In this document: one piece after another, positions 17,387-24,678 of the stretch
Layout: each line of letters starts with the position of its first letter
How positions within the stretch are numbered: position 1 is the first letter of the stretch
Virus record (IMG/VR): IMGVR_UViG_3300027917_000113
Coordinates: 1 to 32,616 of that record
Strand: one strand, 5' to 3'
DNA length: 32,616 nt
Origin: a virus
Made by a program: the position numbers and the translations under genes
Notes under the pieces: generated by a model
Database searches by the model: none
What the model was told of the DNA's origin: nothing
What the model saw: the letters and a program-made list of their open reading frames with translations, nothing else

Positions 17387-17408
17387 GAGGGGGCGAACAT
17401 GCCCCCTC
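17387..17408 (+). promoter_or_regulatory. 8-bp GC-rich hairpin before thyX
   Basis: GAGGGGGC (17387-17394) pairs perfectly with GCCCCCTC (17401-17408) around GAACAT. The thyX site GGAG (17415-17418) and ATG 17426 follow. There is no U-run, so it is not a standard terminator. Same placement as the hairpins before the endolysin and polymerase genes. Confidence 0.7.
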
Positions 17409-17425
17409 CATAATGGAGACTCCCA

Positions 17426-18223
17426 ATGAGAGAACAAATTGTCGTAAAAACTGTTGAAATGACGTCGAAAGATGGACCCTACGAAATTCAATTCGTAAAA
17501 CCATCAGCAGCGACTGTAACTCTATGCTCGTTTACGAGTAATCCAAAGAATGTAATGTATCTTACAGTTCGCGGGTATAAAGGATTTTACAATCCAAAAC
17601 CACTCGAATTACCTCCCGACGGATACAATATAACACAAGCATTTGAGGATATTCAGCGAACAAAGTTGCAAACTCCGCTTGAAATGGTTCATACGCTTTG
17701 GCTACTTCAAGATGTTACTCGTGCATTCACTCATCAGCTAGTTCGCTACCGAGTTGGAACTGCATTTGTGCAAGAAAGTATGCGATTCTTCGGTATGCAC
17801 AAAATATTCAAAGTTTTAATTACTGGAAAAGCGGCAGCTGAAACTCACACTGAAAATCAGCTTAGTAATTTCAAAACTTATATGTACGGAATACTCGAAG
17901 CGATCAGTTCATACGTAGACCTATTGGATTGCGGTGTACCAGATGAAGATGCTAGAGGCGTTCTTCCTACGAATATTTTAACGAACATATTCTTTGATTG
18001 TTCATTTAGAACGTTGCAGAATATTTTTCCACAGAGATTATGTTGTCAAGCTCAGCAAGGAGAATGGCAACCTATTCTCCGAGATATGCGACAACAAATC
18101 AAAGATCATATGGGCGAAGAATTAGAAGGATTACTGCGAGCTCCCTACGAAAAAGGCGAAGACTGCGGATACAGAGCCTCATTCGACCGTCCCTGCATTT
18201 GGACGCAAAAGGTAGATAAATGA
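17426..18223 (+). CDS. thyX: Flavin-dependent thymidylate synthase-like protein (ThyX)
   Basis: 265 residues, within the usual ThyX range. ThyX methylates dUMP to dTMP using methylene-THF and FAD. The signature region is at 107-121, RYRVGTAFVQESMRF, against the usual RHRxxSxNExSxRY: His is Tyr, Asn is Val, the final Tyr is Phe, and the motif is one residue longer. Conserved partner segments upstream (MVHTLWLLQDVTRAFTHQL) and the C-terminal R/Q-rich helix (LRDMRQQIKDHM) are present. It may be a true dTMP synthase or a related pyrimidine C5-modifying enzyme. GGAG is seven bases before the ATG; the stop overlaps the next start (ATGA). Confidence 0.85.
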   Translation: MREQIVVKTVEMTSKDGPYEIQFVKPSAATVTLCSFTSNPKNVMYLTVRGYKGFYNPKPLELPPDGYNITQAFEDIQRTKLQTPLEMVHTLWLLQDVTRAFTHQLVRYRVGTAFVQESMRFFGMHKIFKVLITGKAAAETHTENQLSNFKTYMYGILEAISSYVDLLDCGVPDEDARGVLPTNILTNIFFDCSFRTLQNIFPQRLCCQAQQGEWQPILRDMRQQIKDHMGEELEGLLRAPYEKGEDCGYRASFDRPCIWTQKVDK

Positions 18224-18483
18224 GCATACCCTACTATTCTAAACAGACTGGAATACAAGTTCATGATGGGGGTGGTTTTTACGTCATTCTCGACAAACCT
18301 GTCGTTGACGCTATGGATACTGAGCTTTGGGAAGTTTTTGAGTCGGTCAAACAAAAGTGTGCCGAGGAACTGAAGATTTTTCTAGATTTCGGCGAGATTT
18401 TTTATGCGCTCTCTCCTGACGGAGATAAAACGTATGTTATCAATTTTATCTCTGTGGGGAAGCGCGAGGAATTTTTATCATGA
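18220..18483 (+). CDS. Hypothetical protein
   Basis: 87 residues, ATGA-coupled to thyX and to the next gene, so translated as part of the same transcript. Predicted to alternate beta and helix: QVHDGGGFYVILDKPVV, a helix around ELWEVFESVKQKCAEEL, and a final strand KTYVINFISV. No membrane segment, no CxxC pairs, no family recognised. Confidence 0.65.
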   Translation: MSIPYYSKQTGIQVHDGGGFYVILDKPVVDAMDTELWEVFESVKQKCAEELKIFLDFGEIFYALSPDGDKTYVINFISVGKREEFLS

Positions 18484-18662
18484 TTATATTGTCTTGTAAA
18501 TACTGCGGATGCTTAGAACTGGATCCGCTAAAGAACTTTTATGAAGCTTCGTGTACTCAATGCGGTCGTAGTCTTTATTTATGGCAAATGAAACCTATAC
18601 TTGTCTCGCGCCCAGAGTCCGAATTAAAGGATACAAATCTGAGCAAAATACAGGTAAAATAG
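18480..18662 (+). CDS. Small zinc-ribbon protein
   Basis: 60 residues, ATGA overlap with the gene before. Two CxxC knuckles, CKYC (6-9) and CTQC (25-28), 15 residues apart, form a minimal zinc ribbon. The C-terminal half is polar. It is the last gene before the leader of the DNA polymerase gene, and its stop lies within the duplicated RNA element (18660-18730). Such ribbons bind nucleic acid or proteins; the role here is unknown. Confidence 0.65.
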   Translation: MIILSCKYCGCLELDPLKNFYEASCTQCGRSLYLWQMKPILVSRPESELKDTNLSKIQVK

Positions 18663-18730
18663 GGGTAGGGCATAGTACCTGTCGAATAAATAAGAGCCGC
18701 ATAGAAGCGTGGGGAAGTCTGCTTTTTATC
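18660..18730 (+). promoter_or_regulatory. Duplicated RNA element, copy A (upstream of DNA polymerase)
   Basis: A ~71-base leader element that recurs at 24373-24443. It contains TAGGGGTAG (18660), a GGTA/TACC hairpin (18664-18667/18676-18679; ACAGGTA at 18650-18656 can alternatively pair with TACCTGT at 18676-18682), then ATAGAAGC, TGGGGAA and TTTTTATC at 18701-18730. Spacing from the first to the last block is identical in both copies (41 bases). It could be an attenuator, antiterminator or protein-binding leader. No known riboswitch class was recognised. Confidence 0.6.
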
Positions 18731-18745
18731 TTGAAAATGTGTTTT

Positions 18746-18762
18746 TGCGCTTACAATGCGCA
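18746..18762 (+). promoter_or_regulatory. Hairpin before the DNA polymerase RBS
   Basis: TGCGC (18746-18750) pairs with GCGCA (18758-18762) around the 7-nt loop TTACAAT, followed one base later by the GGAG site (18764-18767) for ATG 18774. It covers the alternative upstream ATG 18756 and so supports the later start. Confidence 0.55.
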
Positions 18763-18773
18763 CGGAGATTGCT

Positions 18774-20669
18774 ATGGCGGATATGACTTATAAAATATAC
18801 GATCCGGACATCCTCCCAAAGTGTAGTGGACATCAGGTAGTTTTAGATACAGAAACTACCGGTCTAAAATGGTACAGACCGGGAATTCACATTAATGGTG
18901 TCGGTATAGAATGTCCAACAGCAGGTATTCATGGCTTCATTCACTGTATGGATGAACGTAGGCGTGAATGGGTTTACGAAGAAGTGCAAAAGATCGATAA
19001 GGGAACAACTGTTATCATGCACAATGCAAAATTTGATTTGCACTTTTTGAAAACTGATCCTGAAAAATTAGGGTGGAATGTTCGCGATATTCCAGTTATG
19101 CTCTCCAATATTGATAGTAGACCACAGCATAAGAGAGCTTTGGCTTTCGCTGAAAATCTGTACTTGGGTACAGATAGTAAACGTCAACACTTATTCAATG
19201 CACCGAGCAGAAAGAAAATTTGGGAGTGGGATCCAGAAGTTCGCGCAGATTACGGATACAATGATGCTCTGGTAACTTTTCAATTATACGAAAAATTACA
19301 ACCCATGTTAGAAGCTTTGAAAGTATGGCGAATTTTCTTGAAAGATATGGAATTTCTTAAAGTAATTTGGAAAGCAGAAAATTATGGAATTGTGCTTGAC
19401 CTCGATTTCATAGAAAGGGCTATTCCTAAACAGGCTCAGCACGTAGATGTCTTTGAGAATGATCTATGGGATGCATGTGGTTATGAATTTAATTGGAGAT
19501 CTCATCAGCAACTTAGTGATGCTATTTACAGAAATCTTGGGATTTCTAAGCCTAAAAATCCATTTGCTGACGCAGATGGTGTTGACCGCAGTAAGCTCGC
19601 TGATAAGGGTCTTTACAAATCTACTTGTACTTCCACTTTTCTTTTGCGAGAAAAGGTTAAACATCCTCTTGCCGATAATGTTGCAAATCTTCGTGAAGCC
19701 TATCGAATGCTTCGTACAATGGAGAAATATGCGGAACTAATTGACGAGGATGAAAATGCTGTCCATGCAAACTTCAAGCAAGCACGAACAAGAACTCATA
19801 GGCTTTCATGTTCAGACCCTAACCTCCAGAATGTACCAAGTCAAGTTCGCGGTAGATTTACTCAAAGTGTCTATTCAGGCGACACTACTCGCCTTGAAGA
19901 ATATAACCTAAGAACTGCATTTTGCGCACGACCTGGAAAGAAGTTACTCAGCGTGGATTATAAGCAAATGGAAATGCGGATGTTCGGAATACTCGCCGAA
20001 GACCCGTTTATGCTCGAGGCACTTGGCGCAGGGAAAGACATACATGCTGAAATCGCCGCTAAAGTTTGGGGAAAAGTAAATAAGACCACACGTGAATGGA
20101 GCAAGACTATCGGGTTTGGGCTTGTTTACGGTATGACCGTTGGTTCTTTGATGTTCAAGCTAAATCAGACACATAAGCAAGCCAAGAGAATTCGCGATGA
20201 TTACGTCCGAGAATTTCCCCGCATTATGCCTTGGATGGCTGAGGTCATAACTGAATGCGGTCGTGCAAACATGATCAGATACTGGGATGGGAAAATTTGG
20301 AGAGAGTCAAATCCTATGTATCGCTACAAAGCGGCGAATGCAAAGATTCAAGGTGGATGCGCTGAAATTCTATCTATTGCTGGCATTCGCGTAAATGAAT
20401 GGTGTAAGAAACAAGGGGATGACCATAAAATTGTGAATTTTGTTCATGACGAATTAATGCTAGAAGTACCTGAAGAGGACGTCATTCGCTCAGCTCAGGA
20501 GGTTGGAAAAATTATGGAAGTTGACGACTTGTTTATTGTTCCATTTTATACTGACGCCAAAGCTGGCGATAACTACGGAAATCAAGAGAAATTATTCGGT
20601 AAAGCTTCATACGAAACGGCGGAGGATGCAAAATTGACAACGGCGGTGAAGCTAAATGACAGACGCTGA
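18774..20669 (+). CDS. polA: Family A DNA polymerase
   Basis: 631 residues from ATG 18774 (GGAG six bases upstream; ATG 18756 lies in a hairpin without a site). 3'-5' exonuclease: VLDTETTG (D25, E27), MHNAKFD and YGYNDALVTF. Polymerase: TRTHRLSCSDPNLQNVP, motif A VDYKQMEMR (D395), motif B REWSKTIGFGLVYG (R440, K444, F448, Y452) and motif C VHDELMLEV (H558, D559). No 5'-3' exonuclease domain. The position equal to E. coli Pol I F762 is Phe (F448), the ancestral state. It replicates phage DNA together with the primase-helicase, whose start overlaps its end by 14 bases. Confidence 0.95.
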   Translation: MADMTYKIYDPDILPKCSGHQVVLDTETTGLKWYRPGIHINGVGIECPTAGIHGFIHCMDERRREWVYEEVQKIDKGTTVIMHNAKFDLHFLKTDPEKLGWNVRDIPVMLSNIDSRPQHKRALAFAENLYLGTDSKRQHLFNAPSRKKIWEWDPEVRADYGYNDALVTFQLYEKLQPMLEALKVWRIFLKDMEFLKVIWKAENYGIVLDLDFIERAIPKQAQHVDVFENDLWDACGYEFNWRSHQQLSDAIYRNLGISKPKNPFADADGVDRSKLADKGLYKSTCTSTFLLREKVKHPLADNVANLREAYRMLRTMEKYAELIDEDENAVHANFKQARTRTHRLSCSDPNLQNVPSQVRGRFTQSVYSGDTTRLEEYNLRTAFCARPGKKLLSVDYKQMEMRMFGILAEDPFMLEALGAGKDIHAEIAAKVWGKVNKTTREWSKTIGFGLVYGMTVGSLMFKLNQTHKQAKRIRDDYVREFPRIMPWMAEVITECGRANMIRYWDGKIWRESNPMYRYKAANAKIQGGCAEILSIAGIRVNEWCKKQGDDHKIVNFVHDELMLEVPEEDVIRSAQEVGKIMEVDDLFIVPFYTDAKAGDNYGNQEKLFGKASYETAEDAKLTTAVKLNDRR

Positions 20670-23151
20670 AAAGCTTGCTCAACTACTTCTTGACATTTTT
20701 GGTGGAAATACTTATCATTCTCGAGCAAAGCAAATATATGGAGATACTACTTATCATCCAATAGATGTTGCGCTTTCAGTTGAGAATTTGACTGCACACA
20801 TCGAAGGAACTGTAACCCTAGGAAGTTATCAGCTCATTCAAGGTGCTAATGTTGTTCGCTGGTTAGGTTGGGATGTCGACAGCAAAGATTTAGAGTCTGC
20901 ACGTAAGATGGCACAAAAGATACTGCACCATCTTTCGAATGTACCCCATGCAATCGAATTTTCTGGCAGTAAAGGTTATCATATTTTAATATTCTTAAAA
21001 GAGCCAATGTTGGCTTCTAAAGCTAAGAAAATCGTTGAATGGGTACGTGAAGTTGAAGGTCTTAGTTCAATGGGTGATTCGCACGTAGAATGCTACCCGA
21101 AACAAGATAGGCTAGACCGCTCTAGACCGAAAGGTAATTTGATTAAAATACCTCTAGGAAAACATCCTAAGACTCATGCAAGAAGTGTATTTGTTGATCC
21201 AATAAACGGTTGGGAAAATGGACCTCCTTATGACCCTGAACAAATTCTAAATTATAGGGCGGAAATAGAGGAAGTTGAAGCGATCATGTCGGAAGGACCC
21301 AATCCGATGGAGCAGATTGTTGACTTGCTCTGTGACTACTGGATTGCAGGTAAACGACACGATATATCGCTTTACTTGTGCGGATTCTTAGCCAACGAAG
21401 GATGGAGTCAAGAACAAGTAACTGAACTTGTAATGGCTCTTGTTCAACGCACTGACGATGATGACGCATACAACAGAATGGAAACAGTGGATACGACATT
21501 CCTTCGTCATTCGGAGGGAAAAAGTATTCGTGGTAGGCAAGGTCTTGGAGAGTATCTACCAGCCACAATTTTGCAGAGATTGACCGAATTGTCATCACTA
21601 GTCAAGTCTCCCAACACAGTCGCACAAATTGACGATTTGCGTTATATGAAGGGTAAACCTAAGATAGAAGCAGCTCGTTTAGCCTGTTCAACGATGTGGA
21701 GTATTTTAAACGATGAAGGCGATCAAGTTGTTCAAACAAGCGAAAATGTCGCCTATTGGTACAATCATCAGAATCACTTGATAACCAAAGAAGGAACTGA
21801 ACTTTGGAGCGCATTATTAAATGGACGATTCGGACTTAATCCAGTAGAAAATTTCAGCAGAATGGTGTCAACGGAATTAAGACTTCGGATCATTCGCGAA
21901 GCACCATTCGTGCCAATTCGAAACAGAACATTCTGGTCGGCAGAAGAAAAAAAGTTGTATGTGAATACTGGAGGTCCTGAAGTCTATATTGTAAGTGGAC
22001 GAAATAAAATTGAGCGAGCTTATAATGGAGAATGCGGTCAAATATTTATAACCAATGAGTCAGGAAAATACTTAGTACCTGATCTAGATAATCAAGACAA
22101 TGCGGATGCATGGGAGCATTTAGTCGAGGATCTCTCATTCACAACCTCAGAAGAAGCTCCAGCTACACCTGAAGAACAAAAAGAGCTTCTTAAGGCGTGG
22201 ATACTGGCATTCTTCTTCCAGGAGCTCATGCCCACCCGACCGATACTTGCACTCATAGGAGAACCAGGATCAGGCAAGACGACAGCAATTCGTCGTATAC
22301 TGCGCATTGTTGAAGATCCGTATAGTGACGTTCTTGGTGTACCTACGGATAAACAAGATGCATTTCGGTCGAGCATTGAGAGGCATAGATTACTCGTCCT
22401 TGATAACCTGGAAAAGTCTGGCGCTTGGTGGATGGTCGACATGTTGAATAAACTTGCGACCGGTAGTCACATAGAAATTCGTAAATTGTACAAGACTAAT
22501 GAAATTCACAGGATCATTCCTGAATGTTTCGTTGCTTGTACTGCTGTCAATGTACCGTTTAGTGATGAAACTTTATTCAGCAGATTGTTAGTGTTAGAAA
22601 TGGAAAGACTTTTTACCCCATTGCCTGAACACACCCTTCAACGACGCATTGCTCAATATGGACCGAGTATTTGGGGAGACCTTTTGTTCAAGTTAGGAGA
22701 AGTAGTTGAAGCGTTGTGCGAGGAAGAACCTGTAAAAGCACCGACTTCTAGTCGTTTGGCTGACTTCACTATTTTCTGCGAACGCATAAAGAATTGTGAC
22801 GTTATCGATGGAGATGTATTATCTGCTGGATTACTTTCAATGGTAGACAGTCAATTACGTCAGCTGAAACAAAGTTCTCCTGCAATTCAATTGCTGGAGG
22901 ATTGGATAATGCTAAGACCTGACGAAGCAGCAAAATGGATGACTATGCGTCAATTGTACGAGATATTGCGAGAAATGGCACAAGCTCGTCAAGTAAATTT
23001 TAGATGGCGTAGTTCTCAAGCTTTGTGGAGACATCTGGGTACACTCGAAGAAAGATTGCGCCAAGACTTTCAAGCAGAATTGAAGCGAGAACAAAACCCA
23101 ATAAATCGTCAAGAAGAAGTTATGATAAAGTTTTCTGTAGACCTTGTGTAG
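20656..23151 (+). CDS. AEP primase-helicase (PrimPol fused to AAA/SF3-like helicase)
   Basis: 831 residues, overlapping the polymerase end. N-terminal archaeo-eukaryotic primase: GWDVDSK (D73, D75), SGSKGYHILIFL (103-114) and IPLGKH (~170). A PriCT-like helical linker follows (residues ~215-300). C-terminal ATPase: GEPGSGKTT (535-543), Walker B LLVLDNLE (~580), sensor ACTAVN and a downstream SRLLVLEM arginine. One protein thus makes primers and unwinds DNA, like plasmid and phage PrimPol-helicases. Next is a 98-base gap with a promoter. The helicase may belong to SF3 or a related AAA+ clade; this is not certain. Confidence 0.88.
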   Translation: MTDAEKLAQLLLDIFGGNTYHSRAKQIYGDTTYHPIDVALSVENLTAHIEGTVTLGSYQLIQGANVVRWLGWDVDSKDLESARKMAQKILHHLSNVPHAIEFSGSKGYHILIFLKEPMLASKAKKIVEWVREVEGLSSMGDSHVECYPKQDRLDRSRPKGNLIKIPLGKHPKTHARSVFVDPINGWENGPPYDPEQILNYRAEIEEVEAIMSEGPNPMEQIVDLLCDYWIAGKRHDISLYLCGFLANEGWSQEQVTELVMALVQRTDDDDAYNRMETVDTTFLRHSEGKSIRGRQGLGEYLPATILQRLTELSSLVKSPNTVAQIDDLRYMKGKPKIEAARLACSTMWSILNDEGDQVVQTSENVAYWYNHQNHLITKEGTELWSALLNGRFGLNPVENFSRMVSTELRLRIIREAPFVPIRNRTFWSAEEKKLYVNTGGPEVYIVSGRNKIERAYNGECGQIFITNESGKYLVPDLDNQDNADAWEHLVEDLSFTTSEEAPATPEEQKELLKAWILAFFFQELMPTRPILALIGEPGSGKTTAIRRILRIVEDPYSDVLGVPTDKQDAFRSSIERHRLLVLDNLEKSGAWWMVDMLNKLATGSHIEIRKLYKTNEIHRIIPECFVACTAVNVPFSDETLFSRLLVLEMERLFTPLPEHTLQRRIAQYGPSIWGDLLFKLGEVVEALCEEEPVKAPTSSRLADFTIFCERIKNCDVIDGDVLSAGLLSMVDSQLRQLKQSSPAIQLLEDWIMLRPDEAAKWMTMRQLYEILREMAQARQVNFRWRSSQALWRHLGTLEERLRQDFQAELKREQNPINRQEEVMIKFSVDLV

Positions 23152-23163
23152 TGGAAATTATAT

Positions 23164-23193
23164 TTACAAAAGCGACCTGATCTGTGCTATAAT
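23164..23193 (+). promoter_or_regulatory. Promoter P2 for the lipoprotein operon
   Basis: TATAAT at 23188-23193 with an extended -10 (TGC before it) and a weak TTACAA -35 box at 23164-23169 (spacer 18). GACCTGATCTGTGC fills the 14 bases before the -10 box, almost the same as GACCCGATCCGTGG at the promoter near 28034. It serves the lipoprotein gene at 23250 through a 56-base leader. Confidence 0.75.
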
Positions 23194-23249
23194 GGTATTA
23201 ATTGGGGGTGCATCCGAACCTTAACAGCATAATATACTGGAGGTAAATT

Positions 23250-23783
23250 ATGAGCAAAATGATTGTTTTCACTTTGATAATTTCCATTCTGCTGTCCGCT
23301 TGTGCAGCCGTGGAATCTGGAGCTTCGAATGCTCCAACGTATGGTCAAGTATTCGAACTTCAATTACAATCTACTCTCTGGGGAATGCAGCAAGCCGCGA
23401 AAGGTGCTAGCGGAACAAGCATCTTTCAAAAAGATAATTTGATAACTTTTCTATGGACACTAAAAGATGGATGGGCATTCGTAACCATTGACATATCATC
23501 GTCGAATCCGGTGAAACAATTTATAGACTTGAGTGGTCGTGGAAATTTTGTTAATCCTCGCTCCATGAGCGATATAGTCAGAGGCATGACCGAAAGTGGT
23601 TGGAGAGTTATTCCAGCATCACAACTTCCTGAAGTTGTTGTCACTGCACTTCAACCAGGATCGTCATTACTTGGACTTGCTGCTGGAGGTACTACTTCAC
23701 TTTTGGTAGTCCCTGCGGATATCCTAATGACTCCCCCTATTCTCAGAGAATATCAAGAGGCAACGATCGGAATTGACGGATGA
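23250..23783 (+). CDS. Phage-encoded lipoprotein
   Basis: 177 residues, GGAGG six bases before the ATG. N-terminus: one lysine, a hydrophobic stretch and the lipobox LLSAC, with cysteine 18 as the lipidated residue, followed by AAVES. The mature part mixes beta segments (AFVTIDISSSN) with a hydrophobic C-terminal stretch (LLGLAAGGTTSLLVVPADIL). It would be anchored on the outer face of the host membrane. Surface lipoproteins of phages often block superinfection, but no known exclusion family was recognised. First gene after promoter P2. Confidence 0.7.
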   Translation: MSKMIVFTLIISILLSACAAVESGASNAPTYGQVFELQLQSTLWGMQQAAKGASGTSIFQKDNLITFLWTLKDGWAFVTIDISSSNPVKQFIDLSGRGNFVNPRSMSDIVRGMTESGWRVIPASQLPEVVVTALQPGSSLLGLAAGGTTSLLVVPADILMTPPILREYQEATIGIDG

Positions 23784-24052
23784 GGATTTTAGAGTATTTT
23801 CCTCTTCACGTAGTTCTGTTGTTGTGGCTGCATATCCGATTCGGTCGGTCTAAAAATCTAGCCAGTATTGATCGTGGAATGTTATTGCAAACAGAGATTT
23901 GGCTTCTGCAACTGAAAGATGAGGTTGAACGTTCTGAAGAGACGTTTCTAAAAAATTGGCTAGTGGATCAAATCGTAAACCAAATTGAAGTGGTAAAGAA
24001 GATGCTTACGATGGGAACAATTTCTATTGGTTTTATCGAAAAGGATAAGTAG
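23780..24052 (+). CDS. Hypothetical protein with hydrophobic N-terminus
   Basis: 90 residues, ATGA-coupled to the lipoprotein gene. Residues 5-22 (EYFPLHVVLLLWLHIRFG) may be a membrane helix or amphipathic anchor. The rest is helical and charged (LQLKDEVERSEETFLKNWLVDQ), ending with a short hydrophobic strand. Likely a membrane-associated partner of the lipoprotein; no family recognised. The structured RNA region starts eight bases after its stop. Confidence 0.6.
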   Translation: MRILEYFPLHVVLLLWLHIRFGRSKNLASIDRGMLLQTEIWLLQLKDEVERSEETFLKNWLVDQIVNQIEVVKKMLTMGTISIGFIEKDK

Positions 24053-24060
24053 TCCATGTC

Positions 24061-24259
24061 TGACTCATTCGTGAACGGGTGCATGCACCCCCGACCTGCA
24101 TATACGATGAGTTGGAATAACGGAGACCACAAGACTTAGATGAGAAGAAAGGGATTGTGGTCTCCAAATACAGGCTTGTCTCCAACAATAAAGTTCGATA
24201 CGTTGCGATAAGGCGTTGATCGGAACGGTAGGGAGGCGAGCCTGTATTTGGAGGATATT
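24061..24259 (+). promoter_or_regulatory. Structured leader RNA with overlapping alternative stems
   Basis: Part of a 440-base stretch (24053-24492) without a long gene. Stem 1: ACTCAT+CGT (24063-24072, one bulge) with 24104-24112, enclosing the palindrome at 24077-24090. Stem 2: GGAGACCACAA (24122-24132) with TTGTGGTCTCC (24155-24165), 11 perfect pairs. Stem 3: 24162-24183 with 24232-24253, 22 continuous pairs including two G-U, with a sub-hairpin GTTC/GAAC inside. Stems 2 and 3 share bases 24162-24165 and cannot form fully together. Stem 3 buries the GGAGG site (24250-24254) of the small gene at 24260, the layout of a translational switch. Confidence 0.75.
24077..24090. repeat. Perfect 14-bp palindrome
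   Basis: GGGTGCATGCACCC reads the same on both strands. It may be the tip of stem 1 in the RNA or a DNA site for a dimeric protein. It lies between two coding blocks in a region otherwise without genes. Confidence 0.6.
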
Positions 24260-24382
24260 GTGTTCAACAAAATATGGCAACGAATATTAATTTCATTACC
24301 TGCAATAGCTCTAGCTCTTAATCGGATGTGGGCTGAATTCAAGAAGCTGGTAGGGCTAAACAGGATGAAAATTAGGGGGTAG
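24260..24382 (+). CDS. Small basic hydrophobic peptide, 40 residues
   Basis: Starts at GTG 24260, five bases after GGAGG (24250-24254). The product has a basic N-terminus (FNKIWQR), a hydrophobic core (ILISLPAIALAL) and a basic C-terminus (EFKKLVGLNRMKIRG), which suggests a membrane peptide. It has no acidic residue except one Glu. Its ribosome site is fully paired in the 22-bp leader stem, so expression would need refolding. Its stop lies inside RNA element copy B. It could also be a regulatory or leader peptide, or a chance frame; the RBS-start pair is the main support. Confidence 0.5.
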   Translation: MFNKIWQRILISLPAIALALNRMWAEFKKLVGLNRMKIRG

Positions 24383-24443
24383 TTTAGTATGCATACCCTA
24401 TTTTACGAAGCAAATAGAAGCTTGGGGAAAGCCTGTTTTTATC
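24373..24443 (+). promoter_or_regulatory. Duplicated RNA element, copy B
   Basis: Matches copy A (18660-18730) with identical block spacing. TAGGGGGTAG is at 24373 and ATAGAAGC, TGGGGAA and TTTTTATC occupy 24414-24443; 24 of 30 bases in the last block are the same. GGGTA (24377-24381) pairs with TACCC (24394-24398), GCTT with AAGC around GGGGA, and AAACAGG (24358-24364) with CCTGTTT (24432-24438). It lies 50 bases before the gene at 24493. Two copies at operon-internal boundaries suggest a shared control signal. Confidence 0.6.
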
Positions 24444-24492
24444 CCACCTACCATTTAATAAGGGTACACCCACCCCAACAATCAGGTTTGAT

Positions 24493-24678
24493 ATGCGAGA
24501 TCTAAATCCTAGATTTCTCCTAGTAACATTCATAACACTATTCGTCAGTGGCTGTGCAGGTGTGACCGTAGGTATTATGGTTTCTGATTGGATAGCTGGT
24601 CTTATTGCTTTTGCTATATCTTATTGGATAGTCCTTATTGTTATTTCTGCGATAACGGAGCCACGACGAAATGACTAA
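24493..24678 (+). CDS. Small membrane protein / possible lipoprotein
   Basis: 61 residues. A first hydrophobic stretch ends in VSGC (cysteine 21), a plausible lipobox, and a second membrane helix (WIAGLIAFAISYWIVLIVIS) covers residues ~33-52. The tail is short and charged (EPRRND). The ribosome site is weak (AGG). It overlaps the next gene by eight bases. Function unknown; topology suggests a membrane-anchored phage accessory factor. Confidence 0.6.
   Translation: MRDLNPRFLLVTFITLFVSGCAGVTVGIMVSDWIAGLIAFAISYWIVLIVISAITEPRRND

Noticed and set aside
18581-18793. 70-codon frame across the gap before the polymerase
   Set aside because: It overlaps the zinc-ribbon gene and runs through the structured leader; no ribosome site and no protein-like pattern.
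24122-24165. Hammerhead ribozyme or retron ncRNA
   Set aside because: The loop has GATGAGAAGAAA, loosely like a hammerhead, but CUGANGA and the rest of the core are absent; no reverse transcriptase is present for a retron.
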